Positions 33,989 through 44,090 of a stretch of 64,000 nt of DNA are shown one piece after another; within the stretch, counting starts at the first letter, position 1, and each line of letters starts with the position of its first letter. The notes below the pieces were generated by a model. The model was not told where the DNA came from and did not search any database. It saw only the letters and a program-made list of their open reading frames with translations. The position numbers and the translations under genes were made by a program. Origin of the DNA: Ruegeria arenilitoris. GTDB lineage: Bacteria; Pseudomonadota; Alphaproteobacteria; Rhodobacterales; Rhodobacteraceae. Location of the stretch: the NCBI RefSeq assembly GCF_013035425.1, contig NZ_WQHX01000001.1, positions 744,001-808,000 of the forward strand, in the 5' to 3' direction.

Positions 33989-35601
33989 TGGCAATTACGT
34001 CAGCCAACCAGCTGGAGCTGTTGCAGACCGCCGAGGCCGTGGCACGCGAAAAGATGATCGACCCCGGTTTGGTCGTCGAAGCGATGGAGGAATCGCTCGC
34101 TCGTGCAGCCAAGAGCCGCTACGGCGCCGAGATGGACATTCGTGTATCGATTGACCGCAAAACCGGTAAAGCAACCTTTACTCGGGTCCGGACTGTTGTT
34201 GAGGACGACGAGCTTGAAAATTATCAGGCCGAGTTCACTGTAGAGCAGGCCAAACAATATATGGAAAGCCCTGAAGTTGGCGATGTGTTTGTCGAGGAAG
34301 TTCCGCCGGTAGAAATGGGGCGGATCGCGGCGCAGTCTGCCAAACAGGTCATTCTGCAGAAAGTTCGCGAAGCAGAGCGGGATCGCCAGTACGAAGAATT
34401 CAAAGATCGTGCTGGCACAATTATCAATGGTGCTGTCAAACGCGAAGAATTCGGTAATGTCATTATTGACCTTGGTGGAGCCGAGGCGGTTCTGCGGCGC
34501 AATGACAAGATCGGCCGCGAAAGCTATCGCCCCAATGATCGTGTACGTGCCTATATAAAAGAAGTGCGTCGCGAAGTCCGAGGGCACCAGATTTTCCTGT
34601 CGCGTACAGCGCCAGAGTTTATGGCCGAGCTTTTCAAAATGGAAGTTCCGGAAATCTATGATGGCATTATCGAAGTCAAAGCGGTGGCACGGGATCCCGG
34701 ATCGCGCGCCAAGATCGCTGTTATTTCGTACGACGGTTCCATTGATCCCGTCGGTGCCTGCGTTGGTATGCGCGGGAGCCGTGTTCAGGCGGTCGTGAAT
34801 GAACTTCAGGGCGAAAAGATCGATATCATCCCTTGGAATGAAGATCAGCCAACCTTCTTGGTGAACGCTCTGCAACCGGCCGAAGTGTCCAAAGTGGTTC
34901 TGGACGAGGAAGCGGGCAAGATCGAGGTTGTGGTCCCCGAGGAACAGTTGAGCCTTGCCATAGGGCGCCGAGGTCAAAACGTACGTCTGGCCAGCCAGCT
35001 AACAGGCCTGGACATCGACATCATGACCGAAGCCGAAGAATCGGCGCGTCGCCAGAAGGAATTCGAAGCCCGTACCCAATTGTTTATGGACAGCCTGGAT
35101 TTGGATGAATTCTTTGCCCAACTGTTGGTTTCCGAAGGCTTCACTAATCTTGAAGAAGTTGCATATGTGGAAATCGAAGAGCTGTTGGTTATCGACGGTG
35201 TAGATGAAGGAACCGCGCAGGAACTGCAGACCCGAGCCCGTGAATTCCTTGAGGCTCAGGCCAAAGCGGCTTTGGATGCTGCTCGAGCTTTGGGTGCCGA
35301 GGATAGCCTTATTGAATTCGAAGGGCTGACACCCCAGATGGTAGAAGCGCTGGCCAAGGACGATGTGAAGAATTTGGAAGACTTCGCAACGTGCGCGGAT
35401 TGGGAATTGGCAGGCGGTTGGACAACTGTCGATGGAGAGCGCATCAAGGATGATGGTGTCTTGGAACCTTTTGGCGTTACGCTGGAAGAGGCTCAGGATT
35501 TGGTAATGACTGCGCGGATCATGTTGGGTTGGGTTGATCCAGCCGAGTTGGAGCAGGTCGCGGAAGAAGGCGAAGCAGTCGAAGAGGAGGCAGAGGCCTG
35601 A
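33988..35601 (+). CDS. nusA: transcription termination/antitermination factor NusA
   Basis: 537 residues, the usual size. The N-terminal RNA polymerase-binding domain comes first, then S1 (about 130-200), two KH domains ([20 protein letters not shown] and [20 protein letters not shown]), and two C-terminal acidic helix-hairpin-helix repeats. It ends in an acidic tail. NusA modulates pausing, termination and antitermination. Confidence 0.97.
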   Translation: MAITSANQLELLQTAEAVAREKMIDPGLVVEAMEESLARAAKSRYGAEMDIRVSIDRKTGKATFTRVRTVVEDDELENYQAEFTVEQAKQYMESPEVGDVFVEEVPPVEMGRIAAQSAKQVILQKVREAERDRQYEEFKDRAGTIINGAVKREEFGNVIIDLGGAEAVLRRNDKIGRESYRPNDRVRAYIKEVRREVRGHQIFLSRTAPEFMAELFKMEVPEIYDGIIEVKAVARDPGSRAKIAVISYDGSIDPVGACVGMRGSRVQAVVNELQGEKIDIIPWNEDQPTFLVNALQPAEVSKVVLDEEAGKIEVVVPEEQLSLAIGRRGQNVRLASQLTGLDIDIMTEAEESARRQKEFEARTQLFMDSLDLDEFFAQLLVSEGFTNLEEVAYVEIEELLVIDGVDEGTAQELQTRAREFLEAQAKAALDAARALGAEDSLIEFEGLTPQMVEALAKDDVKNLEDFATCADWELAGGWTTVDGERIKDDGVLEPFGVTLEEAQDLVMTARIMLGWVDPAELEQVAEEGEAVEEEAEA

Positions 35602-35612
35602 TCTCAGGCCTC
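35593..35612 (+). repeat. near-perfect hairpin spanning the nusA stop codon
   Basis: GAGGCCTGA (35593-35601) and TCAGGCCTC (35604-35612) form a 9-bp stem with a two-base centre. It contains the nusA stop and ends 11 bases before the next start, over the region where a ribosome site would lie. It could dampen re-initiation on the ylxR gene. No T-tract, so not a terminator. Confidence 0.6.
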
Positions 35613-35623
35613 GGATGGTGCGA

Positions 35624-36247
35624 ATGGGTCGCGGCGGCGTCCATAAAGATCGGTCTGACGGACCCGAGCGCAAGTGCATTGCGACTGGCGAGGTACAGCC
35701 AAAATATGGGTTGATCCGATTTGTGACGGGACCGGATGGTCAGGTTTATCCGGATGTCGCGTCCAAGCTGCCGGGACGTGGTGTCTACGTAGCCGCTGAC
35801 CGGGTCGCCTTGGACAAGGCTGTGGGCAAAAAGTTGTTTGCCCGAGGTTTTAAGGCGCAGGTCGGCATACCGAACGACCTAACGGCCGAAGTGGAACGTC
35901 AAGTGTTGCGTCGGGTGATTGAATTGCTGAGCCTCGCCCGAAAGTCTGGCGATGCGGTCGCAGGATACGAAAAGGTCAAGACCTGGCTGGACAGGGAAGA
36001 AGCTCAGGTGCTGATTCAGGCTGCCGATGGATCGGGGCGCGGAAAGTCAAAATTAAGCACTCCGCACTTTGGAAATTACATCGGCTGGTTGACTGCGGAC
36101 GAGTTAGGGCAGGCATTTGGGCGCCAAACTGTGATTCATGCGGCGCTCGCCTCTGGCGGACTCGCCAAACGTGTTGTAGAGGAAGCGCAGCGCTTGCGCG
36201 GTTTGCGCGAAAAGGATGACGGCGGCAGCGGCCGCTCGGAAGGGTAA
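35624..36247 (+). CDS. YlxR/DUF448 RNA-binding protein fused to an L7Ae-like domain
   Basis: About 207 residues. The N-terminal YlxR domain has [20 protein letters not shown] and [13 protein letters not shown], the conserved RKCIATG and GRG(A/V)Y loops. A C-terminal domain (about 85-195) resembles L7Ae-type RNA-binding proteins ([19 protein letters not shown] and [12 protein letters not shown]). This fused form is typical of alphaproteobacteria. Starts at 35615 or 35624 are both possible. infB begins 8 bases after its stop. Confidence 0.88.
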   Translation: MGRGGVHKDRSDGPERKCIATGEVQPKYGLIRFVTGPDGQVYPDVASKLPGRGVYVAADRVALDKAVGKKLFARGFKAQVGIPNDLTAEVERQVLRRVIELLSLARKSGDAVAGYEKVKTWLDREEAQVLIQAADGSGRGKSKLSTPHFGNYIGWLTADELGQAFGRQTVIHAALASGGLAKRVVEEAQRLRGLREKDDGGSGRSEG

Positions 36248-36255
36248 GAAGCTTT

Positions 36256-38730
36256 ATGAGCGATAATGACGGCAAAAAGACATTGGGTCTGCGTGGCGGG
36301 GCACGTCCCGGAAATGTGAAACAAAGTTTCAGCCATGGACGGACCAAGAATGTCGTGGTGGAAACCAAGCGCAAACGCGTCGTGGTTCCCAAGCCGGGCG
36401 CGACCAAGCCCGGTGCTGGCGCCGCACCTTCGGGTGACCCATCGCGTCGACCTGCGGGAATTTCCGATGCGGAAATGGCACGCCGCATGAAGGCGCTGCA
36501 AGCGGCCAAAGCAAGAGAGGCTGAAGAGGTCGCCGCACGTGAGGCCGAGGAAAAAGCGCGCGAGGAAGAACGTGCCCGCCGTCGCGCCGAACAAGAGGCC
36601 AAGGAACGCGAACAGCGTGAAGCTGAAGAGCGCGCTCGGGCAAAGGCCGAAGAGGAAGAGCGTAGCCGAAAAGAGGCCGAGGAAGCAGCTAAGCTTGCTG
36701 CTGCAGCTCCGCCGCCAGAAGAGCCTAAGGCGGCCAGGGCGCCATCGAGCAAACCGGCACCGGCTTCGGCGTCGCGCAAGCAAGATCGCGAACGAGAGCA
36801 GCGCGGGTCACGTAAAGGCCGAGACGACAACCGCCGCTCGGGTAAGCTGACACTGGGACAGGCGACCGGCGGCGAAGGCAGTCGCCAACGTTCCATGGCA
36901 TCAATGAAGCGAAAGCAGGAGCGCGCTCGTCAAAAAGCTATGGGCGGTACGGTCGAGCGGGAAAAGGTAATCCGTGATGTTCAGCTGCCTGAGGCGATCA
37001 TGGTTTCCGAGTTGGCCAACCGGATGGCTGAACGAGTCGCCGATGTGGTTAAGTCGTTGATGCAGATGGGTATGATGGTGACGCAGAACCAAACCATCGA
37101 TGCAGACACTGCGGAACTGATCATCGAAGAGTTTGGTCACAAGGTCACCCGCGTCTCTGATTCGGACGTCGAAGACGTCATTAAGGAAGTTGAAGACGCA
37201 GATAAGGATCTCAAACCGCGTCCGCCTGTGATTACGATCATGGGCCACGTTGACCATGGTAAGACCTCGTTGCTGGACGCCATCCGCGATGCCCGCGTTG
37301 TGGCTGGTGAAGCTGGCGGTATCACGCAGCATATCGGTGCCTATCAGGTAAAAACTGATGATGGTGTCACACTGACATTCCTTGACACGCCGGGCCACGC
37401 GGCATTTACGTCGATGCGCTCGCGCGGGGCTCAGGTGACGGATATCGTCGTTTTGGTTGTTGCTGCTGATGACGCGGTGATGCCGCAGACCATCGAGGCG
37501 ATCAATCATGCCAAAGCGGCTGGTGTCCCGATGATTGTTGCGATCAACAAGATCGACAAGCCCGAGGCGAACCCGGACAAGGTGCGAACGGACCTGTTGC
37601 AACACGAGGTCATCGTCGAAAAGATGTCGGGTGAGGTTCAGGACGTTGAAGTTTCAGCGATTACGGGCCAAGGCCTCGATGAATTGCTGGAAGCTATTGC
37701 ACTGCAGGCCGAGATTCTGGAACTCAAAGCCAATCCAGATCGGGCAGCGCAAGGCGCCGTGATCGAGGCGCAACTGGACGTGGGTCGTGGCCCCGTAGCT
37801 ACCGTTCTGGTTCAGAATGGTACACTGCGTCAGGGCGATATCTTTGTTGTTGGCGAGCAGTACGGTAAGGTCCGCGCTTTGATCAACGATAAGGGAGAGC
37901 GCGTCAAAGAGGCAGGGCCTTCTGTCCCGGTTGAAGTTTTGGGTCTCAACGGCACCCCTGAAGCGGGTGATGTTCTGAATGTGACTGAAACCGAGGCGCA
38001 GGCACGCGAAATCGCAGCCTATCGTGAGCAGGCCGCAAAAGACAAGCGAGCTGCCGCCGGTGCCGCGACCACCCTTGAACAACTGATGCAGAAAGCCAAA
38101 GAAGACGAAAACGTCACCGAATTGCCCATTCTGATGAAAGCTGACGTTCAAGGTTCTGCCGAAGCCATTGTTCAGGCAATGGAGAAAATCGGTAACGAAG
38201 AAGTGCGTGTACGAGTCCTGCATTCCGGTGTCGGTGCTATCACCGAGACGGATGTTGGACTTGCCGAAGCTTCAGGTGCACCAATCTTTGGTTTTAACGT
38301 CCGTGCCAATGCTTCTGCGCGAAATACCGCGAACCAAAAAGGTGTGGAAATCCGTTACTACTCGGTGATTTATGATCTAGTGGACGATGTTAAAGCCGCT
38401 GCATCAGGTCTGCTAAGCGCAGAGATTCGTGAGAAATTCATCGGTTACGCCGAGATCAAAGAGGTCTTCAAGGTTACTGGTGTCGGCAAGGTCGCGGGCT
38501 GTTTGGTTACAGAAGGTGTGGCACGCCGGTCGGCAGGTGTACGCCTACTGCGCGACAATGTGGTAATCCACGAGGGCACGCTCAAGACGCTGAAGCGTTT
38601 CAAGGACGAAGTGGCGGAAGTTCAATCCGGTCAGGAATGCGGTATGGCATTCGAAAACTATGACGATATCCGAGCTGGTGACGTCATCGAGATTTTCGAA
38701 CGCGAAGAAGTAACTCGCACGCTCGACTAA
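36256..38730 (+). CDS. infB: translation initiation factor IF-2
   Basis: 824 residues. The first 220 are low-complexity, charged and alanine/glutamate/arginine-rich (coiled), as in alphaproteobacterial IF-2. The GTPase core has [14 protein letters not shown] (G1), DTPGHAAF (G3) and [10 protein letters not shown] (G4), followed by domains II-IV. It brings fMet-tRNA to the 30S subunit. It is the last gene of the rimP operon; rbfA, often next in other bacteria, is not here. Confidence 0.97.
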   Translation: MSDNDGKKTLGLRGGARPGNVKQSFSHGRTKNVVVETKRKRVVVPKPGATKPGAGAAPSGDPSRRPAGISDAEMARRMKALQAAKAREAEEVAAREAEEKAREEERARRRAEQEAKEREQREAEERARAKAEEEERSRKEAEEAAKLAAAAPPPEEPKAARAPSSKPAPASASRKQDREREQRGSRKGRDDNRRSGKLTLGQATGGEGSRQRSMASMKRKQERARQKAMGGTVEREKVIRDVQLPEAIMVSELANRMAERVADVVKSLMQMGMMVTQNQTIDADTAELIIEEFGHKVTRVSDSDVEDVIKEVEDADKDLKPRPPVITIMGHVDHGKTSLLDAIRDARVVAGEAGGITQHIGAYQVKTDDGVTLTFLDTPGHAAFTSMRSRGAQVTDIVVLVVAADDAVMPQTIEAINHAKAAGVPMIVAINKIDKPEANPDKVRTDLLQHEVIVEKMSGEVQDVEVSAITGQGLDELLEAIALQAEILELKANPDRAAQGAVIEAQLDVGRGPVATVLVQNGTLRQGDIFVVGEQYGKVRALINDKGERVKEAGPSVPVEVLGLNGTPEAGDVLNVTETEAQAREIAAYREQAAKDKRAAAGAATTLEQLMQKAKEDENVTELPILMKADVQGSAEAIVQAMEKIGNEEVRVRVLHSGVGAITETDVGLAEASGAPIFGFNVRANASARNTANQKGVEIRYYSVIYDLVDDVKAAASGLLSAEIREKFIGYAEIKEVFKVTGVGKVAGCLVTEGVARRSAGVRLLRDNVVIHEGTLKTLKRFKDEVAEVQSGQECGMAFENYDDIRAGDVIEIFEREEVTRTLD

Positions 38731-38756
38731 GCGAGCGACGCGATAAGATGTCGGAG

Positions 38757-38784
38757 CAGCGGTCCTTTGGGCCGCTGTTTTTTT
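38757..38784 (+). terminator. intrinsic terminator after infB
   Basis: CAGCGGTCC (38757-38765) pairs with GGGCCGCTG (38769-38777) around TTT, with seven T after it. It ends the rimP-infB operon. Confidence 0.9.
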
Positions 38785-38795
38785 CGGTAAAGTGT

Positions 38796-39626
38796 CTAAT
38801 CGGCCCGATGGGACAGAAAACTGTACGAAGGCAGCACGATGTCGAAATGATTTTTGCCATCCTGCAGATCAAAGCTAACGGCATGGCCTGCTTTGCGCAA
38901 AAGCTCGGCATAGTCGCGGCTTTGTCGAATGAATTCAGATGTGTCGCGCTCGGCAACTGTTACCCGGTATCGTGGACCCGGTAGAGGCAGGTTCAGGCAG
39001 GGCGATAGGTCGTGCACCTCGGTCTTGCTCAGTTGAAGGGGGTCGTTAACTGGCGTAAGGCTGATTGGTTCCAGATCGTAAATACCACTGATCAGTATTA
39101 CATTTCGCACGCGTAAACCTGCCTGAGCTAATTCGTTCGAAGACGTTGCCATGACCATAGAAACGAGATGCGCACCGGCGCTATGGCCGGACAGGGTAAC
39201 ATTAGCCGGATCAAAACCCAAAGATTTGCTTTGCGAAGCAAGCCAAAGCAGAGCATCCCGGCATTCCGTGACCATCTGACCCATGCGTGCAAACGGCGCC
39301 AGTGTATAGTTCAGCGCTGCAAAAGCCTGACCGTTTTCATGCAGTGCTGGGGCCATCATTGCCGATTCACGCTGGCTGAGGGCTTGCCAGTAACCCCCGT
39401 GTATGAAGACATGCAACGGTGCATCCTCGACCGCCGAAGGAAAAAAATCGAGCACTTGCTCGGCTTTTTCACCGTAGGCGAGGTTTTCCTGAACGGGCAA
39501 ATTCACCCGTGCCTGAGCACTAAGCGCAGCGAAACTTGTGATATAGGGCGTCAGATCGCCTCCTATCATCGAACTCGGTGCGTATTCCCGGTCCAGTTCT
39601 GCTTTAGAAAACCCTCGATATAGCAT
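38796..39626 (-). CDS. alpha/beta hydrolase, esterase/kynurenine-formamidase-like
   Basis: 276 residues from ATG 39626 (MLYRGFSKAELDREY). The oxyanion motif is HGGYW, the nucleophile elbow is LSGHSAGAHLV, and the late His lies in GKNHFDIV. The AELDREY start and HGGYW are typical of bacterial arylformamidase-like proteins, but no tryptophan-degradation genes are adjacent. An upstream extension to 39746 is open but lacks conservation clues. Confidence 0.82.
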   Translation of the reverse strand: MLYRGFSKAELDREYAPSSMIGGDLTPYITSFAALSAQARVNLPVQENLAYGEKAEQVLDFFPSAVEDAPLHVFIHGGYWQALSQRESAMMAPALHENGQAFAALNYTLAPFARMGQMVTECRDALLWLASQSKSLGFDPANVTLSGHSAGAHLVSMVMATSSNELAQAGLRVRNVILISGIYDLEPISLTPVNDPLQLSKTEVHDLSPCLNLPLPGPRYRVTVAERDTSEFIRQSRDYAELLRKAGHAVSFDLQDGKNHFDIVLPSYSFLSHRAD

Positions 39627-39858
39627 TTTGGGTGTGCCCCCCAATCCAAGACTCCATTGCACACACCTTAAAGACATTAGAAAAGCACAACTCAAGGACC
39701 GTGGGTAAAAAAGCGAAATACTATTAAGAGAATTCGCATTCCACATCTGATCAACCAGATTAGAGAAGCCGAATAGTTTTTGGCTTTTTAAAGACTTGTC
39801 TCAAACGTTCTCTGCTTAGATGTCGGAATTCAAATTTCGGCTTGTCTAAGGTTACGTA

Positions 39859-40902
39859 TCAAGTCCAGTCTAGAACAACCTTTCCGGATTGCCCGGACTT
39901 CATTGCTTCAAATCCTTTAGCGAAATCGTCTACGGCAAATCGGTGGGTTATTACGCGGGACACGTCCAACCCATTCTGAAGCATTGCGATCATTTTGTAC
40001 CAGGTCTCGAACATTTCCCGCCCGTAAACTCCTTTGATAGTGATTGCCTTGAAAACGATACGTGACCAATCCACCGGAGATTTGCCCGGCGGAATACCCA
40101 GCAACGCGATTTTGCCGCCCATGACCATCGCCTCAACCATCTGATCCAGCGCTGTTTGCGAGCCTGACATTTCCAAGCCTACATCGAAGCCTTGGGTCAT
40201 ACCAAGTTCTGCAATTACGTCTTCAAGTTCTTCTTGGCTAACATCCACGGTGCGTAAGTTTGGCACAACATAAATCGCAAGTTTTAGACGGTCCGGGTTA
40301 ATGTCCGTTATCACGACATGACGCGCGCCTGCATGTCGGGCGACGGCAGCAGCCATTATACCGATTGGACCTGCGCCGGTAATCAGAACATCTTCACCCA
40401 ACAAATCGAAGCTCAGGGCAGTGTGTACAGCGTTTCCAAGCGGGTCTAGAATGGCCCCGATATCATCAGAAATATCATCAGGCAGAGGAACGACGTTAAA
40501 CGCGGGCAACTTGAGATATTCGGCGAAAGCCCCCTGTTCATTCACGCCGATCCCGCGCGTGCCAGGGTCCAGGTGAAATTTACCTGCGCGACTTTGTCTG
40601 CTGTCGGTGCCAATTAAGTGCCCTTCACCTGAACAGCGTTGACCAATTTCCAACCCGGTTACATTGCGCCCAATTTCTAAGATCTCACCAGCGAATTCAT
40701 GGCCAGTGATCATTGGTATCGGTACAGTGTGCTCTGCCCATTCATCCCAATTCCAGATGTGGATATCGGTCCCGCAAATCCCAGTTTTGTTGACGCGGAT
40801 CAGCACTTCGTCTGGTCCGATCTCGGGGACCGGAGCCTGCACCATCCACAAACCTTCTGCTGGTAGAGACTTTTCCAAAGCCTTCATCGTGTTTGCGTGC
40901 AT
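39859..40902 (-). CDS. tdh: L-threonine 3-dehydrogenase, structural zinc site missing
   Basis: A 347-residue medium-chain dehydrogenase that oxidises L-threonine to 2-amino-3-ketobutyrate. The catalytic zinc ligands are in [10 protein letters not shown] and GHEFAGE, and the NAD site is [13 protein letters not shown]. In the lobe where E. coli Tdh has four structural-zinc cysteines, this protein reads [18 protein letters not shown], with none of the four cysteines. It overlaps kbl by one base (ATG within the kbl stop region), and together they make glycine and acetyl-CoA from threonine. Confidence 0.93.
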   Translation of the reverse strand: MHANTMKALEKSLPAEGLWMVQAPVPEIGPDEVLIRVNKTGICGTDIHIWNWDEWAEHTVPIPMITGHEFAGEILEIGRNVTGLEIGQRCSGEGHLIGTDSRQSRAGKFHLDPGTRGIGVNEQGAFAEYLKLPAFNVVPLPDDISDDIGAILDPLGNAVHTALSFDLLGEDVLITGAGPIGIMAAAVARHAGARHVVITDINPDRLKLAIYVVPNLRTVDVSQEELEDVIAELGMTQGFDVGLEMSGSQTALDQMVEAMVMGGKIALLGIPPGKSPVDWSRIVFKAITIKGVYGREMFETWYKMIAMLQNGLDVSRVITHRFAVDDFAKGFEAMKSGQSGKVVLDWT

Positions 40903-42086
40903 CAGATTATCCCCAGCTCTTTGCCGACCTTACCAAAAGCCCGTAACGCCCGGTCCAGTTCGTCCCTTGTGAGTGCCGCGTTCATCTGTGTTCTTATCCG
41001 CGCCTGCCCTCGTGGAACGACAGGAAAGAAAAATCCTGAGACATATACGCCTTCATCAAAAAGTCGCGACGCCATCTCTTGGGCGAGGTTGGCTTCGCCC
41101 AACATTACTGGAATGATCGGATGTTCGCCCGGCAAAAGGTCAAAACCCAATTTTTCCAACCCGGCGCGCCAATATTTGGCGTTTCCAAACAATTGGGAAC
41201 GCAGGAATTCGCCCTCTTGAACCAGGCGGATAGCCTCAAGCCCAGCGGCGACGATGGATGGCGGCAGCGAGTTGGAAAACAAATAGGGCCGCGCCCGCTG
41301 CCGCAGCAGGTCGATGACTGGCTGCGGCCCGGCGATATAACCGCCGATCGCTCCTCCTAGTGCCTTGCCCAAAGTTCCTGAGAGTATATCCACTTCAATG
41401 CCAAAGTGATCCGGAGTACCCGCTCCGTTTGGACCCATAAAACCCGTTGCATGGCAGTCATCGACCATGACGATAGCATTGTACTTGTCTGCCAGTTCTC
41501 GGATTTTGGGTAGGTTCGCCAGGTATCCGTCCATTGAGAATACACCATCGGTGGCGATCATTATGTGCCGCGCGCCATCTTCCCGTGCTTGTTTCAGCCA
41601 CGCCTCAAGATCGTTCATATCGTTGTTCAGATACCGATACCGCTTGGCCTTGCACAACCGAATTCCGTCGATGATCGACGCGTGGTTCAAACTGTCTGAT
41701 ATGATGGCATCTTCGGGGCCTAATAAAGGTTCAAATAGCCCGCCATTAGCGTCAAAGCAGGCTGCGAAAAGGATCGAGTCGTCCTTATTCAGGAAACTTG
41801 CCAGCTTCTGCTCCAACTCACGGTGGATATCCTGCGTACCGCATATAAACCGGACTGAGGCCATGCCGAACCCTTTGGGGCCCATTGCATTCGTGGCTGC
41901 ATCGATCAACGCGGGATGATCAGCAAGACCCAGATAGTTGTTGGCGCACAAATTGATAACTTGCTTACCACCCACAGTGATTTCGCCGCCCTGTGGCGAG
42001 GTGATCATTCGTTCGCGTTTGTACAATCCTTCAGCTTGGATTTGCGCGAGTGTGTCCGTGATGTGGGACAGGAATGCATCTGCCAT
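40902..42086 (-). CDS. kbl: glycine C-acetyltransferase (2-amino-3-ketobutyrate CoA ligase)
   Basis: A 394-residue PLP-dependent enzyme of the alpha-oxoamine synthase family that splits 2-amino-3-ketobutyrate with CoA into glycine and acetyl-CoA. Motifs: [34 protein letters not shown], and the PLP lysine in [10 protein letters not shown]. Length is normal. A strong AAAAGGAGAT ribosome site precedes the start. It is downstream of, and on the same strand as, an XRE-cupin regulator. Confidence 0.95.
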   Translation of the reverse strand: MADAFLSHITDTLAQIQAEGLYKRERMITSPQGGEITVGGKQVINLCANNYLGLADHPALIDAATNAMGPKGFGMASVRFICGTQDIHRELEQKLASFLNKDDSILFAACFDANGGLFEPLLGPEDAIISDSLNHASIIDGIRLCKAKRYRYLNNDMNDLEAWLKQAREDGARHIMIATDGVFSMDGYLANLPKIRELADKYNAIVMVDDCHATGFMGPNGAGTPDHFGIEVDILSGTLGKALGGAIGGYIAGPQPVIDLLRQRARPYLFSNSLPPSIVAAGLEAIRLVQEGEFLRSQLFGNAKYWRAGLEKLGFDLLPGEHPIIPVMLGEANLAQEMASRLFDEGVYVSGFFFPVVPRGQARIRTQMNAALTRDELDRALRAFGKVGKELGII

Positions 42087-42156
42087 GGCGATCTCCTTTT
42101 ACTGAGTCGTGTTTCTAACATAGCGGAGAAAATTCCCAAATAGGAGAAATGCGAAA

Positions 42157-42187
42157 TTACGGAAAATAATCCGTAAAGACGGAAATT
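42157..42187. promoter_or_regulatory. candidate operator upstream of kbl
   Basis: An inverted repeat TTACGGA (42157-42163) with TCCGTAA (42170-42176) around six bases is followed by a further half-site ACGGAAATT (42179-42187). It lies about 70 bases upstream of the kbl start. The same ACGGAA core recurs as a palindrome at the regulator's own start codon. Confidence 0.5.
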
Positions 42188-42195
42188 GGTCGGCA

Positions 42196-42762
42196 TCAGG
42201 CGTTTTTGACGATCAGAAAAACTCTGGCTGGGCCACCCGCAGAAGAAATCGAGTGGGACACATCAGCAGCGTAACGGGCCGTATCACCCTGGTGCAGCAC
42301 CATGTTGGCAGCACCAGAACTTACGTGCACGGAACCTTCCAAAACTGTCAGCTGTTCTTGTGCGCCACGTGTGTGCGGCTGACTATTCAAAGCTCCGTTA
42401 TCGTCGAACTGGATGTCATAGACCTCATGGCCCCCAGCTTCCTCGGGCGGCGATAATATGCGGATGCAGCAGTTCTGCCCCATATTATCAATACTGGGCA
42501 CTTCGGACTTTCTGAGAACCTCGATTTGATCGGTGGCCTTGGCGTCATCTAATAGCCCGGCGAAATCGACCTGTAATGCACGTGTCAAATTCCAAAGCGT
42601 AGAAATCGTAGGGCTGCTCTCACCGCGTTCGATCTGGCTGACCATGGACCGGGATACACCGCTGAGGTTAGCAACCGCTTCCAGAGACAGGCCTTTGGCT
42701 CGGCGCGCTTCTTTCAGGCGTGCCGGGAGGCGCGTCAGGATATCGTCAGAGTTCTCCGTCAT
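42196..42762 (-). CDS. XRE-family regulator with C-terminal cupin domain
   Basis: 188 residues from ATG 42762. An N-terminal helix-turn-helix (ARRAKGLSLEAVANLSGVSR, then SMVSQIERGESSPTISTLW) is followed by a cupin domain (about 110-185, QLTVLEGSVHVSSG and LHQGDTARYAADVSHSIS). Such regulators sense small metabolites, often of amino acid or amine catabolism. Lying directly upstream of kbl-tdh, it probably controls threonine breakdown. A longer TTG start at 42792 is unlikely. Confidence 0.88.
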   Translation of the reverse strand: MTENSDDILTRLPARLKEARRAKGLSLEAVANLSGVSRSMVSQIERGESSPTISTLWNLTRALQVDFAGLLDDAKATDQIEVLRKSEVPSIDNMGQNCCIRILSPPEEAGGHEVYDIQFDDNGALNSQPHTRGAQEQLTVLEGSVHVSSGAANMVLHQGDTARYAADVSHSISSAGGPARVFLIVKNA

Positions 42763-42768
42763 GACGGA
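42755..42768. promoter_or_regulatory. palindrome over the start codon of the XRE-cupin regulator
   Basis: TCCGTCATGACGGA is a perfect 14-base palindrome containing the regulator's ATG on the minus strand. It shares the TCCGT/ACGGA half-sites with the repeat upstream of kbl and may serve autoregulation or the divergent thiolase gene. Confidence 0.45.
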
Positions 42769-42879
42769 ATTTGATGGGCGCTGTTGGTGCAAATGTCAAT
42801 TCCACCTGTGACGGCACGTCTCAGAGGACATGCCCACGAACAGAGTGCATACTGTACCCAATTTCAGGAGGAGCGATCC

Positions 42880-44055
42880 ATGACCGATATCGTAATTTTG
42901 GACGGTGCCCGTACGGCAATCGGAACTTTCGGCGGGGCGTTGGCTTCGACTGCGCCAATCGACTTGGCGACTGTTGCAACAGAAGCAGCGATGGAGCGGT
43001 CTGGGGTGGAAGGCGGTCAGATTGGGCACGTCGTCTTTGGTCACGTGATCAATACTGAGCCGCGTGACATGTACCTGTCCCGCGTCGCGGCAATTCAGGC
43101 AGGTATTCCGAATGGAACTCCTGCTATGAATGTTAACCGTCTTTGCGGATCCGGCGCGCAGGCGATCGTTTCGGCTGTTCAGTCCTTAACAATGGGTGAT
43201 GCCGAGTTCGCAGTTGCTGGTGGGGCCGAGAGTATGTCGCGCAGCCCATATATCGTACCGCAGGCGCGTTGGGGTGAAAAAATGGGCGATGTCACCTCAT
43301 TGGATATGATGCTGGGAGCGCTGAACTGTCCGTTTGGGACAGGACATATGGGTGTGACAGCCGAGAATGTCGCTGACGAGCACCAGATCAGCCGAGAGCA
43401 AATGGATGAATTTGCTTTGACCAGCCAGACTCGCGCTGCCGCTGCAATCGAGGTCGGTAACTTTGACAGTCAAATTGCTCCAGTACAGGTCAAGGTAAAA
43501 CGAGAAATGGTGGAATTCAAAGTTGATGAACACCCAAAAGCGACGACGACCGAGGCATTGGCAGGGTTGCGCCCTGTCTTTAAGAAAGACGGTCGAGTGA
43601 CGGCAGGCAATGCATCCGGGATCAATGATGGTGCTGCTGCCATTGTCTTGGCGACTGCTGTTGCGGCGGAGAAAGCCGGGTTGAAACCCAAGGCACGCGT
43701 GCTGGGTTACGCCCATGCCGGTGTAAGACCCGAAGTTATGGGAATCGGCCCGGTTCCCGCAGTACAGAACCTGCTTAAGAAAACGGGTTTGGTCATCGAG
43801 GATTTCGACGTAATCGAAAGCAATGAGGCATTTGCGGCTCAGGCCTTGGCCGTCAACCAGGAGCTGGGTTTGGACGCTGGTAAGGTAAACCCAAATGGAG
43901 GCGCAATTGCATTGGGTCACCCAGTAGGGGCGACCGGAGCAATCATCACATTGAAAGCACTGTATGAGCTTGAGCGTACAGGTGGTTCCAAAGGATTGAT
44001 CACAATGTGTATAGGTGGCGGTCAGGGGATCGCGATCGCCATTGAGAGACTATGA
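42880..44055 (+). CDS. acetyl-CoA acetyltransferase (thiolase)
   Basis: 391 residues from ATG 42880, which has CAGGAGGAG upstream. The acyl-carrying Cys lies in NRLCGSGAQAIVSA, and the base residues in GGAIALGHPVGATGA and MCIGGGQGIA. It condenses or cleaves acetoacetyl-CoA or longer beta-ketoacyl-CoAs (PhaA/AtoB type). It is divergent from the XRE-cupin regulator. No phaB or beta-oxidation partner is adjacent. Confidence 0.93.
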   Translation: MTDIVILDGARTAIGTFGGALASTAPIDLATVATEAAMERSGVEGGQIGHVVFGHVINTEPRDMYLSRVAAIQAGIPNGTPAMNVNRLCGSGAQAIVSAVQSLTMGDAEFAVAGGAESMSRSPYIVPQARWGEKMGDVTSLDMMLGALNCPFGTGHMGVTAENVADEHQISREQMDEFALTSQTRAAAAIEVGNFDSQIAPVQVKVKREMVEFKVDEHPKATTTEALAGLRPVFKKDGRVTAGNASGINDGAAAIVLATAVAAEKAGLKPKARVLGYAHAGVRPEVMGIGPVPAVQNLLKKTGLVIEDFDVIESNEAFAAQALAVNQELGLDAGKVNPNGGAIALGHPVGATGAIITLKALYELERTGGSKGLITMCIGGGQGIAIAIERL

Positions 44056-44090
44056 TCTCTTCAGCTTCAAACGTAGCAGCCATTTGATCT

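Noticed and set aside
34000..34977. 325-codon minus-strand frame over nusA
   Set aside because: Shadow of nusA; no ribosome site and no recognisable protein.
35976..36896. Long minus-strand frames over the start of infB
   Set aside because: They mirror the repetitive Ala/Glu/Arg-rich N-terminal region of IF-2 and give serine/arginine low-complexity translations.
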